Shown here one piece after another: positions 1-7,754 of a stretch of 23,055 nucleotides of DNA (position 1 is its first letter; every line of letters starts with the position of its first letter). Source of the stretch: Chloroflexota bacterium (GTDB lineage: Bacteria > Chloroflexota > Dehalococcoidia > Dehalococcoidales > RBG-16-60-22); the NCBI GenBank assembly GCA_022574315.1, contig JACZSH010000007.1, positions 1-23,055 of the forward strand. Reading direction: 5' to 3'. Position numbers and translations under genes: made by a program. Under the pieces are notes generated by a model. The model did not search any database. It saw nothing but the letters and a program-made list of their open reading frames with translations, and had not been told where the DNA came from.

Positions 1-415
1 GAATACGCATATTACATTCCTTTTATCCCGACACCTGAACAAAACTACAGCCTACACAAGTGCAAAAGTGCAACATTTCTTTTGCCCATAGCAGGTAGTC
101 TAACAACCAGATGATCTGCCCTAAGTAATTGTATTGGTTTCTATAGTGGTTATCAATGTGTTGGAGCCTCTTACACGGAAATACCAAGCATTCATGACAA
201 TATTTCACCTGTCCAGTCTGGAGTAGATCGCATCTCTTTTTTAGGAAAGCACAGTTTTATCCCTTGGTACGCTAGTAGTATAAACAAATGCATTTTTGCT
301 ACGGAGTCTGAATTTGGGAATGAAGTCCGTTGACAGCAGAGGACAATGTACAGCTGACTTTTATCGCCACACAGCGGGTCGCCAACAACTTGCTTTTGCA
401 GTATGGGTGGCTTTA
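1..415. other. Gene-free stretch at window edge
   Basis: No convincing gene is visible. Two short reading frames (about 61 codons each) have no recognisable motif and no good ribosome binding site. The stretch lies downstream of the recombinase gene and so is probably inside the putative integrated element. I looked for a second copy of the tRNA-Glu 3' end (a right-hand attachment site) and did not find one here. Confidence 0.5.
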
Positions 416-1303
416 TCAGTAGACCGCCGGGCTTATGCCAGCAGTTGGATCGTAGGGCGGCTGACCTTTGGTGTCAGCTAGCTTCGCTACTAGCTCCATT
501 AGCTTTTCGATCTTGTCATCTGGCACCGCCGTTCCGCGAGGCTGATTGAGAGCCTTTATAGCATCCTCTAAATGGCTTCCTACGACTGCTGTGTAATCCT
601 GAGTCGTATTCACATTACTGTGTCCCATCAACTCCTGGATGATCCTGATATTCACTCCCCGCTCGAGTAAGCGAGTGGCAAAGGCGTGACGTAGGTCGTG
701 CGGTTTCATTTCCGGTTTACCAGCCAGCATGCTGTACTTCTTGACCACCCGGTATATGACTCCCTCACCTACGCCGACCACTCGGTCATCAGGCCCCTTG
801 TCCGAGCAGAAAGGTTTCACGGCAATGGCTAATTCCTCTGTTAGTGGAACTGTCCGGTCTTTGTCTCCCTTTCCACGGAAACGCAGCGCCTTTTCGCTGA
901 CATTCTTTACCTTCAAGGCGACTACTTCTTGTCGCCGCAGCCCAGCATCGGACATCAGCCGTAGAATCAGATGGTCTCTCGGGTTCTCGCGTGCCAACTC
1001 AAGCATTTTGTCTACAGTGCTGGCTTCTATATATGGGGGTAGGTGCCGTGGCACCTTTACCGGAAACGTAAGATTCTCGCCACGCCAAGCGTGGAAACCC
1101 TGAAGAGCTGCCCGGTGGACGCGGAGTGTTGATGGGCTGTAGCCCTGCTCACGTAGATGTGCCAGGAAGATTTTCGATGTTTCAATTGTGGGTTTAGCCC
1201 CGTTTAGGGCTTTCTGGTAGCGCAGTAGTACTCCGCGGTAGCGGTAAGCAGTGTTGTCACTTACCGAGCGCTGGAAAAGTCCCACCTCATCGTAGGCTGC
1301 CAA
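416..1303 (-). CDS. Tyrosine recombinase / phage-type integrase
   Basis: A site-specific recombinase that cuts and rejoins DNA through a tyrosine-DNA intermediate. The 295-residue protein has an N-terminal SAM-like core-binding part (about residues 5-80, with an SDNTAYRYR segment) and a C-terminal catalytic part. The catalytic set is complete: R123 in GLRRQE, the lysine of GKGDKDR (144-150), H202 and R205 in HDLRH, H228 in GHSN and Y237 in TTQDYT. A tail of about 55 residues follows the tyrosine, longer than in XerC/XerD. The start chosen is TTG; the frame stays open for about 20 codons upstream without ATG or GTG, so the true start is uncertain. It lies about 100 bp downstream of tRNA-Glu on the same strand, typical of integrases of islands that use a tRNA 3' end as attachment site. 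A housekeeping Xer role is less likely given that setting. Confidence 0.93.
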   Translation of the reverse strand: MAAYDEVGLFQRSVSDNTAYRYRGVLLRYQKALNGAKPTIETSKIFLAHLREQGYSPSTLRVHRAALQGFHAWRGENLTFPVKVPRHLPPYIEASTVDKMLELARENPRDHLILRLMSDAGLRRQEVVALKVKNVSEKALRFRGKGDKDRTVPLTEELAIAVKPFCSDKGPDDRVVGVGEGVIYRVVKKYSMLAGKPEMKPHDLRHAFATRLLERGVNIRIIQELMGHSNVNTTQDYTAVVGSHLEDAIKALNQPRGTAVPDDKIEKLMELVAKLADTKGQPPYDPTAGISPAVY

Positions 1304-1399
1304 CTCCCCTTCGAGTGGTTCATTCAGTTGCTCTTCTTTAGGTAGTTCTCGGTTTCATCTCGGGCATGGCTTGTAATTCCACTTGAGAATGAATTAGAA

Positions 1400-1472
1400 T
1401 GCCCCCAAGCGAATTCGAATCGCTGTTACCGGCTTGAAAGGCCGGTGTCCTAGGCCTCTAGACGATGGGGGG
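1400..1472 (-). tRNA. tRNA-Glu (anticodon TTC)
   Basis: The minus strand folds as a cloverleaf: anticodon stem CCGGC/GCCGG around loop CTTTCAA (anticodon TTC), D-arm GTC...GAC, and T-arm AGCGA-TTCGAAT-TCGCT. The 3' CCA is not encoded. The acceptor stem is CCCCCCA against TGGGGGC, which pairs at six positions but leaves a C1-C72 mismatch where G1-C72 is expected. The gene sits directly upstream of an integrase, so its 3' half may have been supplied by an integrated element. Confidence 0.9.
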
Positions 1473-1484
1473 ACGCACGCCCTT

Positions 1485-1513
1485 AGTATAGCAAAGATAG
1501 CACTCGCCGGCAA
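1485..1513 (-). promoter_or_regulatory. Promoter of tRNA-Glu
   Basis: On the minus strand there is a -35 box TTGCCG (1508-1513), a 17-nt spacer, and a -10 box TATACT (1485-1490) preceded by TGC, an extended -10. Predicted transcription starts about 6 nt before the mature tRNA 5' end. It could also read on into the integrase. Confidence 0.75.
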
Positions 1514-1541
1514 TACGTGTTAAAATGCTCGCACCAGTAGT

Positions 1542-2135
1542 ATGAATAATACGTTGGATTCCCAGAAACCAGCTAGAAAAGTACCCTTGAGAAATAGGTT
1601 ACTTCCTTTCCTGGCCCTGCTTGTGGTCCTGGCCCTTACCGTCGGTCTCTTTTATTTTTACCGGCAGTATCCGGGCCGAATTGAGGCGCTGACCGCCTAC
1701 GGTTACATTGGCGCTTTTACCATCAGCCTTATTTTCAATGCCACCGTCCTTTTACCCGCCGGTAACATCGTCATACTCTCCGCGCTGGGGGCTACTCTGC
1801 CTTCGGCACTCATGGTTGGCATCGCCGGCGGAGCTGGCGCGGCGATTGGTGAGACCAGCGGCTACCTGGCCGGATATAGCGGGCGCGGGCTGGTGCAGAA
1901 AATAGGAGCCTATGACCGCGTTGAAGGCATGGTAAAAAGATGGGGTTCACTGGCCATCTTCGTGCTGTCGCTGTTTCCTTTAATCTTTGACCTGGCCGGG
2001 ATTGCGGCCGGCGCCCTCCGGTTTCCGTTCTGGAAATTTATCCTCCTGTGCTGGGTTGGCCGGACAATACTATACGTGGCTATCGTGGTGCTGGCGGCGA
2101 TGGGGCTGAAAGTGCTGCTGCCCCAATTCGGCTAG
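1542..2135 (+). CDS. VTT/DedA-family membrane protein
   Basis: A 197-residue inner-membrane protein of the VTT (SNARE-associated, DedA/TMEM41-like) family. Known members act in lipid scrambling or flipping and membrane homeostasis; the substrate here is unknown. A basic N-terminus (residues 1-20) precedes a membrane helix at about 20-40, followed by hydrophobic segments at about 52-73, 85-112, 135-160 and 165-190. The family signature is visible as GETSGYLAGYSGRG (103-116) and a second re-entrant region FPLIFDLAGIAAGALRFPFW (145-164). The start is an ATG with only a weak ribosome binding site. The stop overlaps the stop of the convergent MFS gene by 4 bp, leaving no room for a separate terminator. 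Family assignment is firm; function is not. Confidence 0.88.
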   Translation: MNNTLDSQKPARKVPLRNRLLPFLALLVVLALTVGLFYFYRQYPGRIEALTAYGYIGAFTISLIFNATVLLPAGNIVILSALGATLPSALMVGIAGGAGAAIGETSGYLAGYSGRGLVQKIGAYDRVEGMVKRWGSLAIFVLSLFPLIFDLAGIAAGALRFPFWKFILLCWVGRTILYVAIVVLAAMGLKVLLPQFG

Positions 2136-3415
2136 CGCCGTCGTTTGATTCGGGTAAGTAAAGCTGAACCGACCAGGAAGTAGGCGAAGCAGGCCCCGAG
2201 CATGACCTGGTAACCGAGGTTCACCGTATAAGCATTAAAAAAATCAATCACCGGTCCTATCAGGCGTGCCAGGGCTGCCCCGCCCGCCGTGGCGACGTTG
2301 GCCAGACCCAGGTAACGCGCTTCCTCGCCCTTCTTCACCAGGTCGGTCGCCAGTGCCCAGTTGGCGCTGTTAAAAGCCCCGATGGACACCCCGATGACTC
2401 CGGCGGCGACCAGTATCGTGCCATAGTCGTGCGCGAAAAAAATAATAGCGATACCGGCCGCTCCCAGCAGTCCGGCGCCGACAGCAATCGGTTTACGGCC
2501 TATCCGGTCGGATAAAAAACCGGCCGGGTAAACTATCGCCAGCATGCCGATAACCGCCAGTATGGAAAACCGGGCGGTGGCTTCCGCCGGGTTGTTCACG
2601 CCGGTCACATCCCTCAGGAAATTAAGGGCGAACTGCTGGATAGTCGTAAAAGCCATGAAGACGAGCAGGCGGGAGACCAGGAACCAGATAAAATCGCGGT
2701 TTTCCCTGATATCGATTTTGAAAGTCTGCCGGAGCGCCGCCCGTATTGAAATCCCTGACACGCGGACTGGCGCCGGCTCTTTGACCGAGATGACGGTGGC
2801 TAACATGGCGGCCAGCAAGACGACCGCCAGCGCCCCGATTACCAGCCACAGCCACTGGCTGCCTTCGCCGAGGAAATAGCGGTCCATGAAGATAGCCAGG
2901 GGATATATCAGGGCGATACCCCCCAGTATCTCCAGCAGCCCCTTGACTCCTGACGCCACCCCCTTTTTCCCCTCCGGCACCAGGTCGGGTATGAACGCCT
3001 GGTAAGGCCCCTGTGCCGTATTGGTGCTTATCTGGAGCAGGCAGTAGCTGATAAATAGCCCCGTAAAACCCCACGCCAGGCCGATTCCGGGGAGAAACAG
3101 CAGGGCCACTGCCGTGCCGAAAAAGACGTACGGCCGCCGCCGTCCCCACGAAAATCCAGAGCGGTCGCTGATGACTCCCGCGATTGGCTGGATGACCATG
3201 GCCAGGAGCAGACCGGCGAACGTAAGCAGTCCCAGGTAGGTGTTTTTCTGTGCCTCGCCACTAAAACCCAGCAGCCGTAGCGGTAAAATAATGATATGCA
3301 GGCTCTGCCACAGCGCGCTCAGGGCAAAACCGAAAACAGTAATCTTGACGTAGTCCGCGCCATGAAAGTGTTTCATTCCGCCACCGGCGCGGTTGTCGTC
3401 CGGAGTTGTTTTCAT
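2132..3415 (-). CDS. MFS transporter (SLC45/GPH-like)
   Basis: A 427-residue secondary transporter of the major facilitator superfamily with about 12 hydrophobic segments. The cytoplasmic loop signature is seen in both halves: SDRSGFSWGRRRPYVFFG in the first and SDRIGRKP in the second. GRRRPY and the following QGPYQAFIPDLVPEG resemble sugar/cation symporters of the SLC45/GPH group, but the substrate cannot be told. Two starts compete. The first ATG (3415) lies only about 2 nt after the predicted transcription start, so it would be nearly leaderless. The internal ATG at 3376 (residue 14) has a GGTGGCGG ribosome-binding-like stretch just before it, and the 13 residues it would remove are polar and unlike a transporter. 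The gene is convergent with the VTT gene. Confidence 0.87.
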   Translation of the reverse strand: MKTTPDDNRAGGGMKHFHGADYVKITVFGFALSALWQSLHIIILPLRLLGFSGEAQKNTYLGLLTFAGLLLAMVIQPIAGVISDRSGFSWGRRRPYVFFGTAVALLFLPGIGLAWGFTGLFISYCLLQISTNTAQGPYQAFIPDLVPEGKKGVASGVKGLLEILGGIALIYPLAIFMDRYFLGEGSQWLWLVIGALAVVLLAAMLATVISVKEPAPVRVSGISIRAALRQTFKIDIRENRDFIWFLVSRLLVFMAFTTIQQFALNFLRDVTGVNNPAEATARFSILAVIGMLAIVYPAGFLSDRIGRKPIAVGAGLLGAAGIAIIFFAHDYGTILVAAGVIGVSIGAFNSANWALATDLVKKGEEARYLGLANVATAGGAALARLIGPVIDFFNAYTVNLGYQVMLGACFAYFLVGSALLTRIKRRR

Positions 3416-3423
3416 TGCCTTAA

Positions 3424-3452
3424 ATCATAGCAGAGCCCCCCTAAAGAGACAA
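3424..3452 (-). promoter_or_regulatory. Promoter of the MFS gene
   Basis: On the minus strand: -35 TTGTCT (3447-3452), a 17-nt spacer, and -10 TATGAT (3424-3429) preceded by TGC. The predicted transcript begins only about 2 nt before the first ATG of the MFS gene. Confidence 0.6.
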
Positions 3453-3483
3453 TGCCGCGAAATGAGATGCTAAGCAACCGGTT

Positions 3484-3638
3484 TTATTTGCGTTTGGTTG
3501 ATTCCATCTGTCATTGCGAATAACCCCGCCCGGTCATTGCGAGGAGCACAGCGACGAAGCAATCTCTAATAAGGGCATTATCTATATAAATTGCTTCGCC
3601 TTCGGTTCGCCATGACATCACCAACCAAAACCGAATAA
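3484..3638. repeat. MITE-like inverted repeat, copy 1
   Basis: An imperfect inverted repeat of about 155 bp. The outer arms are TTATTTGCGTTTGGTTG at the left and the reverse complement of TTATTCGGTTTTGGTTG at the right. Further in, TGTCATTGCGA pairs with TGTCATGGCGA (right arm, complemented), and the inner arms GACGAAGCAATCTC and ATTGCTTCGCCTTC also match each other inverted. It encodes nothing convincing. Copies 2 and 3 lie at 11815 and 20247. It fills most of the gap between the MFS and pabB promoters. Confidence 0.85.
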
Positions 3639-3656
3639 TGCCAGGCAACACGCTGT

Positions 3657-3686
3657 TTTCCAAAAAGGGCCGTGTCGGTATATAAT
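3657..3686 (+). promoter_or_regulatory. Promoter of the pab operon
   Basis: A perfect -10 box TATAAT (3681-3686) with a possible -35 TTTCCA (3657-3662, 18-nt spacer). It gives a 5' leader of roughly 27 nt before pabB. It begins just after repeat copy 1 ends. Confidence 0.65.
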
Positions 3687-3719
3687 CTCAGTAGTGTCGG
3701 TTAGGGAATAGCCTGTAGT

Positions 3720-5165
3720 ATGAAACGTTATCCTCTGGTATCGGAAATCCAGACCCAGGCGGATGTCTCGTCGTTATTTGAGACATTCAGAGGTCGTCCT
3801 TTCTCGTTCTTTCTTGACAGTGGTATGGACCCGGCCCGACTGGGGCGTTATTCTTTTATGGGCAGCGACCCTTTTCTGGTGCTGCGCAGCCGCGGCAATG
3901 AAATCTCACTGCGGCGGGAAGGCGTCTCGGAAATTCGTCGGGGCAACCCTTTCGATGTGGTCGGTGAGCTGTTAGCGACCTATTCCCTGGACGGATGCCC
4001 GCAAGGTGTCCCTCTGGCGGGGGGTGCCGTCGGTTATTTCAGTTATGATTTGTGCCATTTTATTGAGCGACTGCCGGTCACCACGGTTGACGACTTAAAT
4101 TGTCCCGAGTGCTATCTGGCTTTTTATGACGTGGTTTTCGCCTTCGACCACGGTACGGGCAGAAAATACCTGGTGTCCACCGGTTTCCCTGAGTTGGTTG
4201 AGGAAAAGAGAGAACGGAAAGCTGCGGAAAGACTGAAAGAGGTAAAGGACAGGCTGCTGCAAGGAGCGCCGTGCGCGGTGGATGAAGCATTGCCCGCGGT
4301 TTCCGGGGAAGAAAATATCGTGCTCCGGTCGAATTTCTCTCACCAGGAATACCTTCGCGCCGTGGAAACCGCCCGCGAATATATCTGCGCCGGTGACATC
4401 TTCCAGGTAAACCTCTCCCAGAGATTTGAGACTGACCTGCGCCTCCCCCCGTACCAGCTCTACCAGCGTCTGCGGCGCATCAATCCGGCTCCCTTTGCCG
4501 CCTATCTTGATTTTGAGGGTTTAAATATTATCAGCGCTTCCCCGGAAAGATTTCTCCAGGTGCAGGGCGATTGGGTGGAAACACGTCCTGTCAAAGGGAC
4601 CCGGCCCCGTGGTAAATCGCCGGCGGAAGACAGTGCCCTGGCTGAAGAACTGCTCGCCAGCGCTAAAGATAGAGCCGAGAATACCATGATTGTTGACCTG
4701 GAGCGTAACGATATCGGTCGCGTCTGTCGCTACGGGACAGTCAGCGTCACCGAACTGGCGGTATTGGAGACGTTTCCCACCGTGTTTCACCTGACTTCAA
4801 CCGTACGGGGCAGGCTCTGTGAGGATAAGGACCGCATTGACCTGCTGAAAGCTTGCTTCCCGGGCGGTTCCATTACCGGTGCCCCCAAGGTGAGGGCGAT
4901 GGAAATCATCGACGAACTGGAGCCTACCCGCCGCAGTGTTTATACCGGCTCCATCGGCTACCTTGGCTTTAACGGTGACATGGACCTGAATATCGTCATT
5001 CGCACCTTTCTGGTGAAGGACGGGAAGGCTTACTTCCAGGTGGGCGGTGGTATCGTCTACGATTCTGAACCGGAAGCGGAATATGAAGAGACGCTGGATA
5101 AAGCCAAAGCGCTGATTCAGGCGCTTAACCTTTCTTCCCGGGTGATGGTGGAGACGCGGCGGTGA
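3720..5165 (+). CDS. pabB: Aminodeoxychorismate synthase component I
   Basis: The large subunit that aminates chorismate to 4-amino-4-deoxychorismate, the first committed step to p-aminobenzoate and folate, using ammonia from the PabA subunit. The 481 residues comprise an anthranilate-synthase-I N-terminal domain (about 1-160) and a chorismate-binding domain (about 205-470). Visible motifs are SASPERF (272-278), PVKGTR (290-295), DLERND (326-331), H357 and GSITGAPK (383-390). The lysine in PVKGT (K292) marks PabB; anthranilate synthase TrpE has alanine there (PIAGT). No trp genes are nearby, and pabA and pabC follow, which supports the call. The ribosome binding site is weak. The stop codon overlaps the GTG start of pabA (GTGA). 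Confidence 0.94.
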   Translation: MKRYPLVSEIQTQADVSSLFETFRGRPFSFFLDSGMDPARLGRYSFMGSDPFLVLRSRGNEISLRREGVSEIRRGNPFDVVGELLATYSLDGCPQGVPLAGGAVGYFSYDLCHFIERLPVTTVDDLNCPECYLAFYDVVFAFDHGTGRKYLVSTGFPELVEEKRERKAAERLKEVKDRLLQGAPCAVDEALPAVSGEENIVLRSNFSHQEYLRAVETAREYICAGDIFQVNLSQRFETDLRLPPYQLYQRLRRINPAPFAAYLDFEGLNIISASPERFLQVQGDWVETRPVKGTRPRGKSPAEDSALAEELLASAKDRAENTMIVDLERNDIGRVCRYGTVSVTELAVLETFPTVFHLTSTVRGRLCEDKDRIDLLKACFPGGSITGAPKVRAMEIIDELEPTRRSVYTGSIGYLGFNGDMDLNIVIRTFLVKDGKAYFQVGGGIVYDSEPEAEYEETLDKAKALIQALNLSSRVMVETRR

Positions 5166-5770
5166 TTCTGGTAATTGATAATTACGATTCTTTTACTTAC
5201 AACCTCGTCCAGTACCTGGGCGAGCTGGGCTGGAACCCGGTGGTCTCCCGCAACGACCGTATCTCCCTGGAGCAGATTTCGGCGATGGCGCCCAGTCATA
5301 TCATCATTTCCCCCGGCCCCTGTACCCCCCTGGAAGCCGGTATCTCCAACGATGTCGTCCGTCATTTCCGGGGAAAGATTCCCATCCTGGGGGTCTGCCT
5401 GGGACATCAGTGCATCGGCTACGTTTACGGCGGCGTAATTAAGCGGGCGGAAACCCCGGTGCACGGCAAGACCTCACTCATTTTTCATGATGGCAAAACA
5501 ATCTTCTCCGGCCTGCCGTCGCCGCTGACCGGAGGGCGCTATCACTCGCTGGTCATCGATGACGGGACGCTGCCCGATTCACTAACGGTATCCGCCCGCA
5601 CCGCGGGCGGGGAAATTATGGCCGTCCGGAATGACACCGACGCCGTCGAGGGCATCCAGTTTCATCCCGAATCCATACTGACCGACAAAGGACAGAATAT
5701 CCTGGCTAATTTTTTGAGCCTGCCCGGGCCGCGTTCAAAGACAGGGAGTAAATCGTTATGCCAGAAATAG
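5162..5770 (+). CDS. pabA: Aminodeoxychorismate synthase, glutamine amidotransferase
   Basis: A class I glutamine amidotransferase that releases ammonia from glutamine for its synthase partner. The 202 residues carry the complete triad: nucleophile C79 in GVCLGHQ, with H168 and E170 in FHPES. The oxyanion region SPGPCTP (50-56) is also present. The start is GTG, overlapping the pabB stop as GTGA, a usual sign of translational coupling. This subunit is closely related to TrpG and in many bacteria serves both pathways; with no trp genes in the window, the pab role is assigned from context. Its last 13 bp overlap the start of pabC. The C-terminal end, from about residue 188, looks unstructured. 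Confidence 0.93.
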   Translation: MILVIDNYDSFTYNLVQYLGELGWNPVVSRNDRISLEQISAMAPSHIIISPGPCTPLEAGISNDVVRHFRGKIPILGVCLGHQCIGYVYGGVIKRAETPVHGKTSLIFHDGKTIFSGLPSPLTGGRYHSLVIDDGTLPDSLTVSARTAGGEIMAVRNDTDAVEGIQFHPESILTDKGQNILANFLSLPGPRSKTGSKSLCQK

Positions 5771-6648
5771 TCTACCTTAACGGCTCGCTGGTACCGCGTT
5801 CTCAGGCGCGGGTATCGGCTTTCGACCACGGTTTTCTCTACGGCTACGGGCTGTTTGAGACCATGCGCGCCTATCATGGCCGGATTTTCCGACTCGACCG
5901 CCACCTGCAACGGCTTACGGACTCAGCCGGCATCCTCGGTATGGCCGCCGGACTGGCCGGTATTGACCTGGGCAGGGCGTGTACCGATACTTTGGCGGCC
6001 AATAAGTTAGCCGACGCCCGCCTGCGCCTCACCGTTTCCCGGGGGGAAGTGCCCTCTTTCCCGGGCGTCAGCAATGACACCATACCCACCGTGCTGGTTG
6101 CCGCCACCCCTTACTCGCCCCCGCCCCCCGCCGTCTATGCCCAGGGTTACACCGCCGGTATGTCTCGACTGCGCCGGCAGAGCCGCTCCGTACTTTCTGA
6201 AATAAAATCCACCAGCTATCTGCTCAGTGTCCTGGCAAAAATAGAAGCGGAGAGGGCGGGACTGGATGAAGCGCTGCTCCTGAACGAGCGGGGACTTATT
6301 GCCGAGGGCAGCACCAGCAACGTCTTTTTCGTGCGAGGGTCGGGGCTGGTGACTCCGCCGGTGGCCAGCGGCATCCTGCCCGGCGTTACCCGCGGCGTGG
6401 TCATGGAATTGGCCCGTGATTTGGCTATCGGTGTTCACGAAGTTGACATAAAACCTGATGGGATGAAACAATTCGAGGAAGCGTTTCTGACCAATTCGGT
6501 GCTGGAAATTATGCCGCTGGTTAGCATCAGAAAAGCAGACGGAGAGACGCTGACCATCGGCGCCGGCCAACCGGGTAAAATTACCCGAAGGTTGATGGAT
6601 GCCTACGGCGAGTTGGTGGAGAGGGAAACATCAGGGAAAAACGGCTAG
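5758..6648 (+). CDS. pabC: Aminodeoxychorismate lyase (class IV PLP enzyme)
   Basis: A fold-type IV pyridoxal-phosphate enzyme of 296 residues. Seen: YLNGSLVPRSQARVS and DHGFLYGYGLFETMR near the N-terminus, the PLP lysine K150 in EIKSTSYL, E183 in GLIAEGSTSN (residues 179-188), and SGILPGVTR (204-212). The family also contains branched-chain and D-amino-acid aminotransferases, which sequence alone does not separate cleanly. Placement in one operon with pabB and pabA makes 4-amino-4-deoxychorismate lyase, which gives p-aminobenzoate and pyruvate, the best call. An AGGGAG ribosome binding site lies about 11 nt before the ATG. The 3' end overlaps the convergent argC gene by 18 bp. Confidence 0.85.
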   Translation: MPEIVYLNGSLVPRSQARVSAFDHGFLYGYGLFETMRAYHGRIFRLDRHLQRLTDSAGILGMAAGLAGIDLGRACTDTLAANKLADARLRLTVSRGEVPSFPGVSNDTIPTVLVAATPYSPPPPAVYAQGYTAGMSRLRRQSRSVLSEIKSTSYLLSVLAKIEAERAGLDEALLLNERGLIAEGSTSNVFFVRGSGLVTPPVASGILPGVTRGVVMELARDLAIGVHEVDIKPDGMKQFEEAFLTNSVLEIMPLVSIRKADGETLTIGAGQPGKITRRLMDAYGELVERETSGKNG

Positions 6649-7668
6649 TGCTTTCAGGCCGGTGGTTTCCGGCAGTCCCAGCATCAGGTTCATGTTCTGG
6701 ATGGCCTGTCCCGCCGCTCCCTTCACCAGGTTATCGAGGCAGCTTATCACCACCAGTCGGTCCGTCCTCCGGTCGATAGTCGGAAAAACCAGGCAGTAGT
6801 TGCTGCCCCAGGTGTGCTTGGTGTGCGGCGGTGTCTCCGTTATCCTGACGAAAGGCTCGTCCTTGTAGAAATCACGGTAGAGCTGGCGTATCTCTTCGGT
6901 GCCTTTTTCACCGGCGGCAATCTTTCCCGGGACAAGCGTGGCGTAGCCGGTGGTCAGTATCCCTCTGGTCATCGGTATCAGGTGCGGGACGAAGGTGATA
7001 ACCGGCGCCTCCGCGCTGAGCCGTCCCAGTTCCTGGGTAATCTCGGGCAGGTGCCGGTGCCCGTCCAGGGCATAGGCGCTGACGTCGTCGTTTACCTCGG
7101 AAAAATGGGCGGTCAGGGAGAGACTTCGGCCGGCTCCGGACACGCCTGACTTGCTGTCGATGATAATGCCGGGTTCGACCAGCCCTTCCCGTACCGCCGG
7201 CGCCAGGGCAATGATGGCTCCGGTGGGATAGCAGCCCGGATTGGCGACTATCGATGACGCGGCAATCTCTGGTCGGTGCATCTCCGGAAGGCCATAGACC
7301 GCCTTCTGCAGCAGTTCCGGTGCCGGGTGGGTAAAACCGTACCACTCCGGGTAGGCCGCTGCCTCTTTCAACCGGAAATCGGCGCTGATGTCTACCACCT
7401 TGATTCCCCCCTCCAGCAGCGGGATAATCTCGGCGGCGCTTTCCTTGTGGGGCAGGGCGGAGAAGGCAATATCCACTTCGCCCAATTTGGTTTCGATGGT
7501 CAAATCAATGTCGCCGAGGTGCGGAAAGACTTTGCCCAGTGCCTGCCCCGCCGCGCTCCGCCCGGTCACCGAGGTAAGCTCAATCTCCGGGTGACCGTAC
7601 AGCAGGCGCGCCAGTTCCACCCCGGCGTAGCCGGTAACGTTGATGATGCCCACTCGCGTTTTACTCAT
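6631..7668 (-). CDS. argC: N-acetyl-gamma-glutamyl-phosphate reductase
   Basis: Reduces N-acetyl-glutamyl phosphate with NADPH to the semialdehyde in arginine synthesis. The 345-residue protein has a Rossmann start (GIINVTGYAGVELAR), the catalytic cysteine C146 in NPGCYPTG, SGVSGAGRSLS, the GHRHLPEI segment and the PHLIPMTRGI motif. An ATG 17 codons upstream (7719) is open, but the start at 7668 is preferred because a GAGAGG ribosome binding site sits 7 nt before it and the protein then begins in the usual place. No other arginine genes are in the window, so the pathway is presumably scattered. A lysine-pathway version (LysY-like) is possible but less likely. Confidence 0.93.
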   Translation of the reverse strand: MSKTRVGIINVTGYAGVELARLLYGHPEIELTSVTGRSAAGQALGKVFPHLGDIDLTIETKLGEVDIAFSALPHKESAAEIIPLLEGGIKVVDISADFRLKEAAAYPEWYGFTHPAPELLQKAVYGLPEMHRPEIAASSIVANPGCYPTGAIIALAPAVREGLVEPGIIIDSKSGVSGAGRSLSLTAHFSEVNDDVSAYALDGHRHLPEITQELGRLSAEAPVITFVPHLIPMTRGILTTGYATLVPGKIAAGEKGTEEIRQLYRDFYKDEPFVRITETPPHTKHTWGSNYCLVFPTIDRRTDRLVVISCLDNLVKGAAGQAIQNMNLMLGLPETTGLKALAVFP

Positions 7669-7698
7669 CTGATTACCTCTCACCTGATAACGGTTCAG

Positions 7699-7704
7699 AG
7701 TATA
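7699..7704 (-). promoter_or_regulatory. Extended -10 promoter of argC
   Basis: TGCTATACT on the minus strand about 30 nt before the argC start. No good -35 box is seen at the right distance, so an extended -10 promoter is inferred. Confidence 0.5.
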
Positions 7705-7754
7705 GCATAAGCCCCCCACTGATTCATATTGTCATCGGCAACTCCGGCTCCTGG

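Noticed and set aside
23..208. 61-codon Cys/Trp-rich minus-strand frame
   Set aside because: No ribosome binding site, no recognisable motif, and too short to support on its own.
3720..5770. trpE-trpG (anthranilate synthase) instead of pabB-pabA
   Set aside because: The PVKGT lysine in the large subunit and the following pabC-like gene favour aminodeoxychorismate synthase; no other trp genes are seen.
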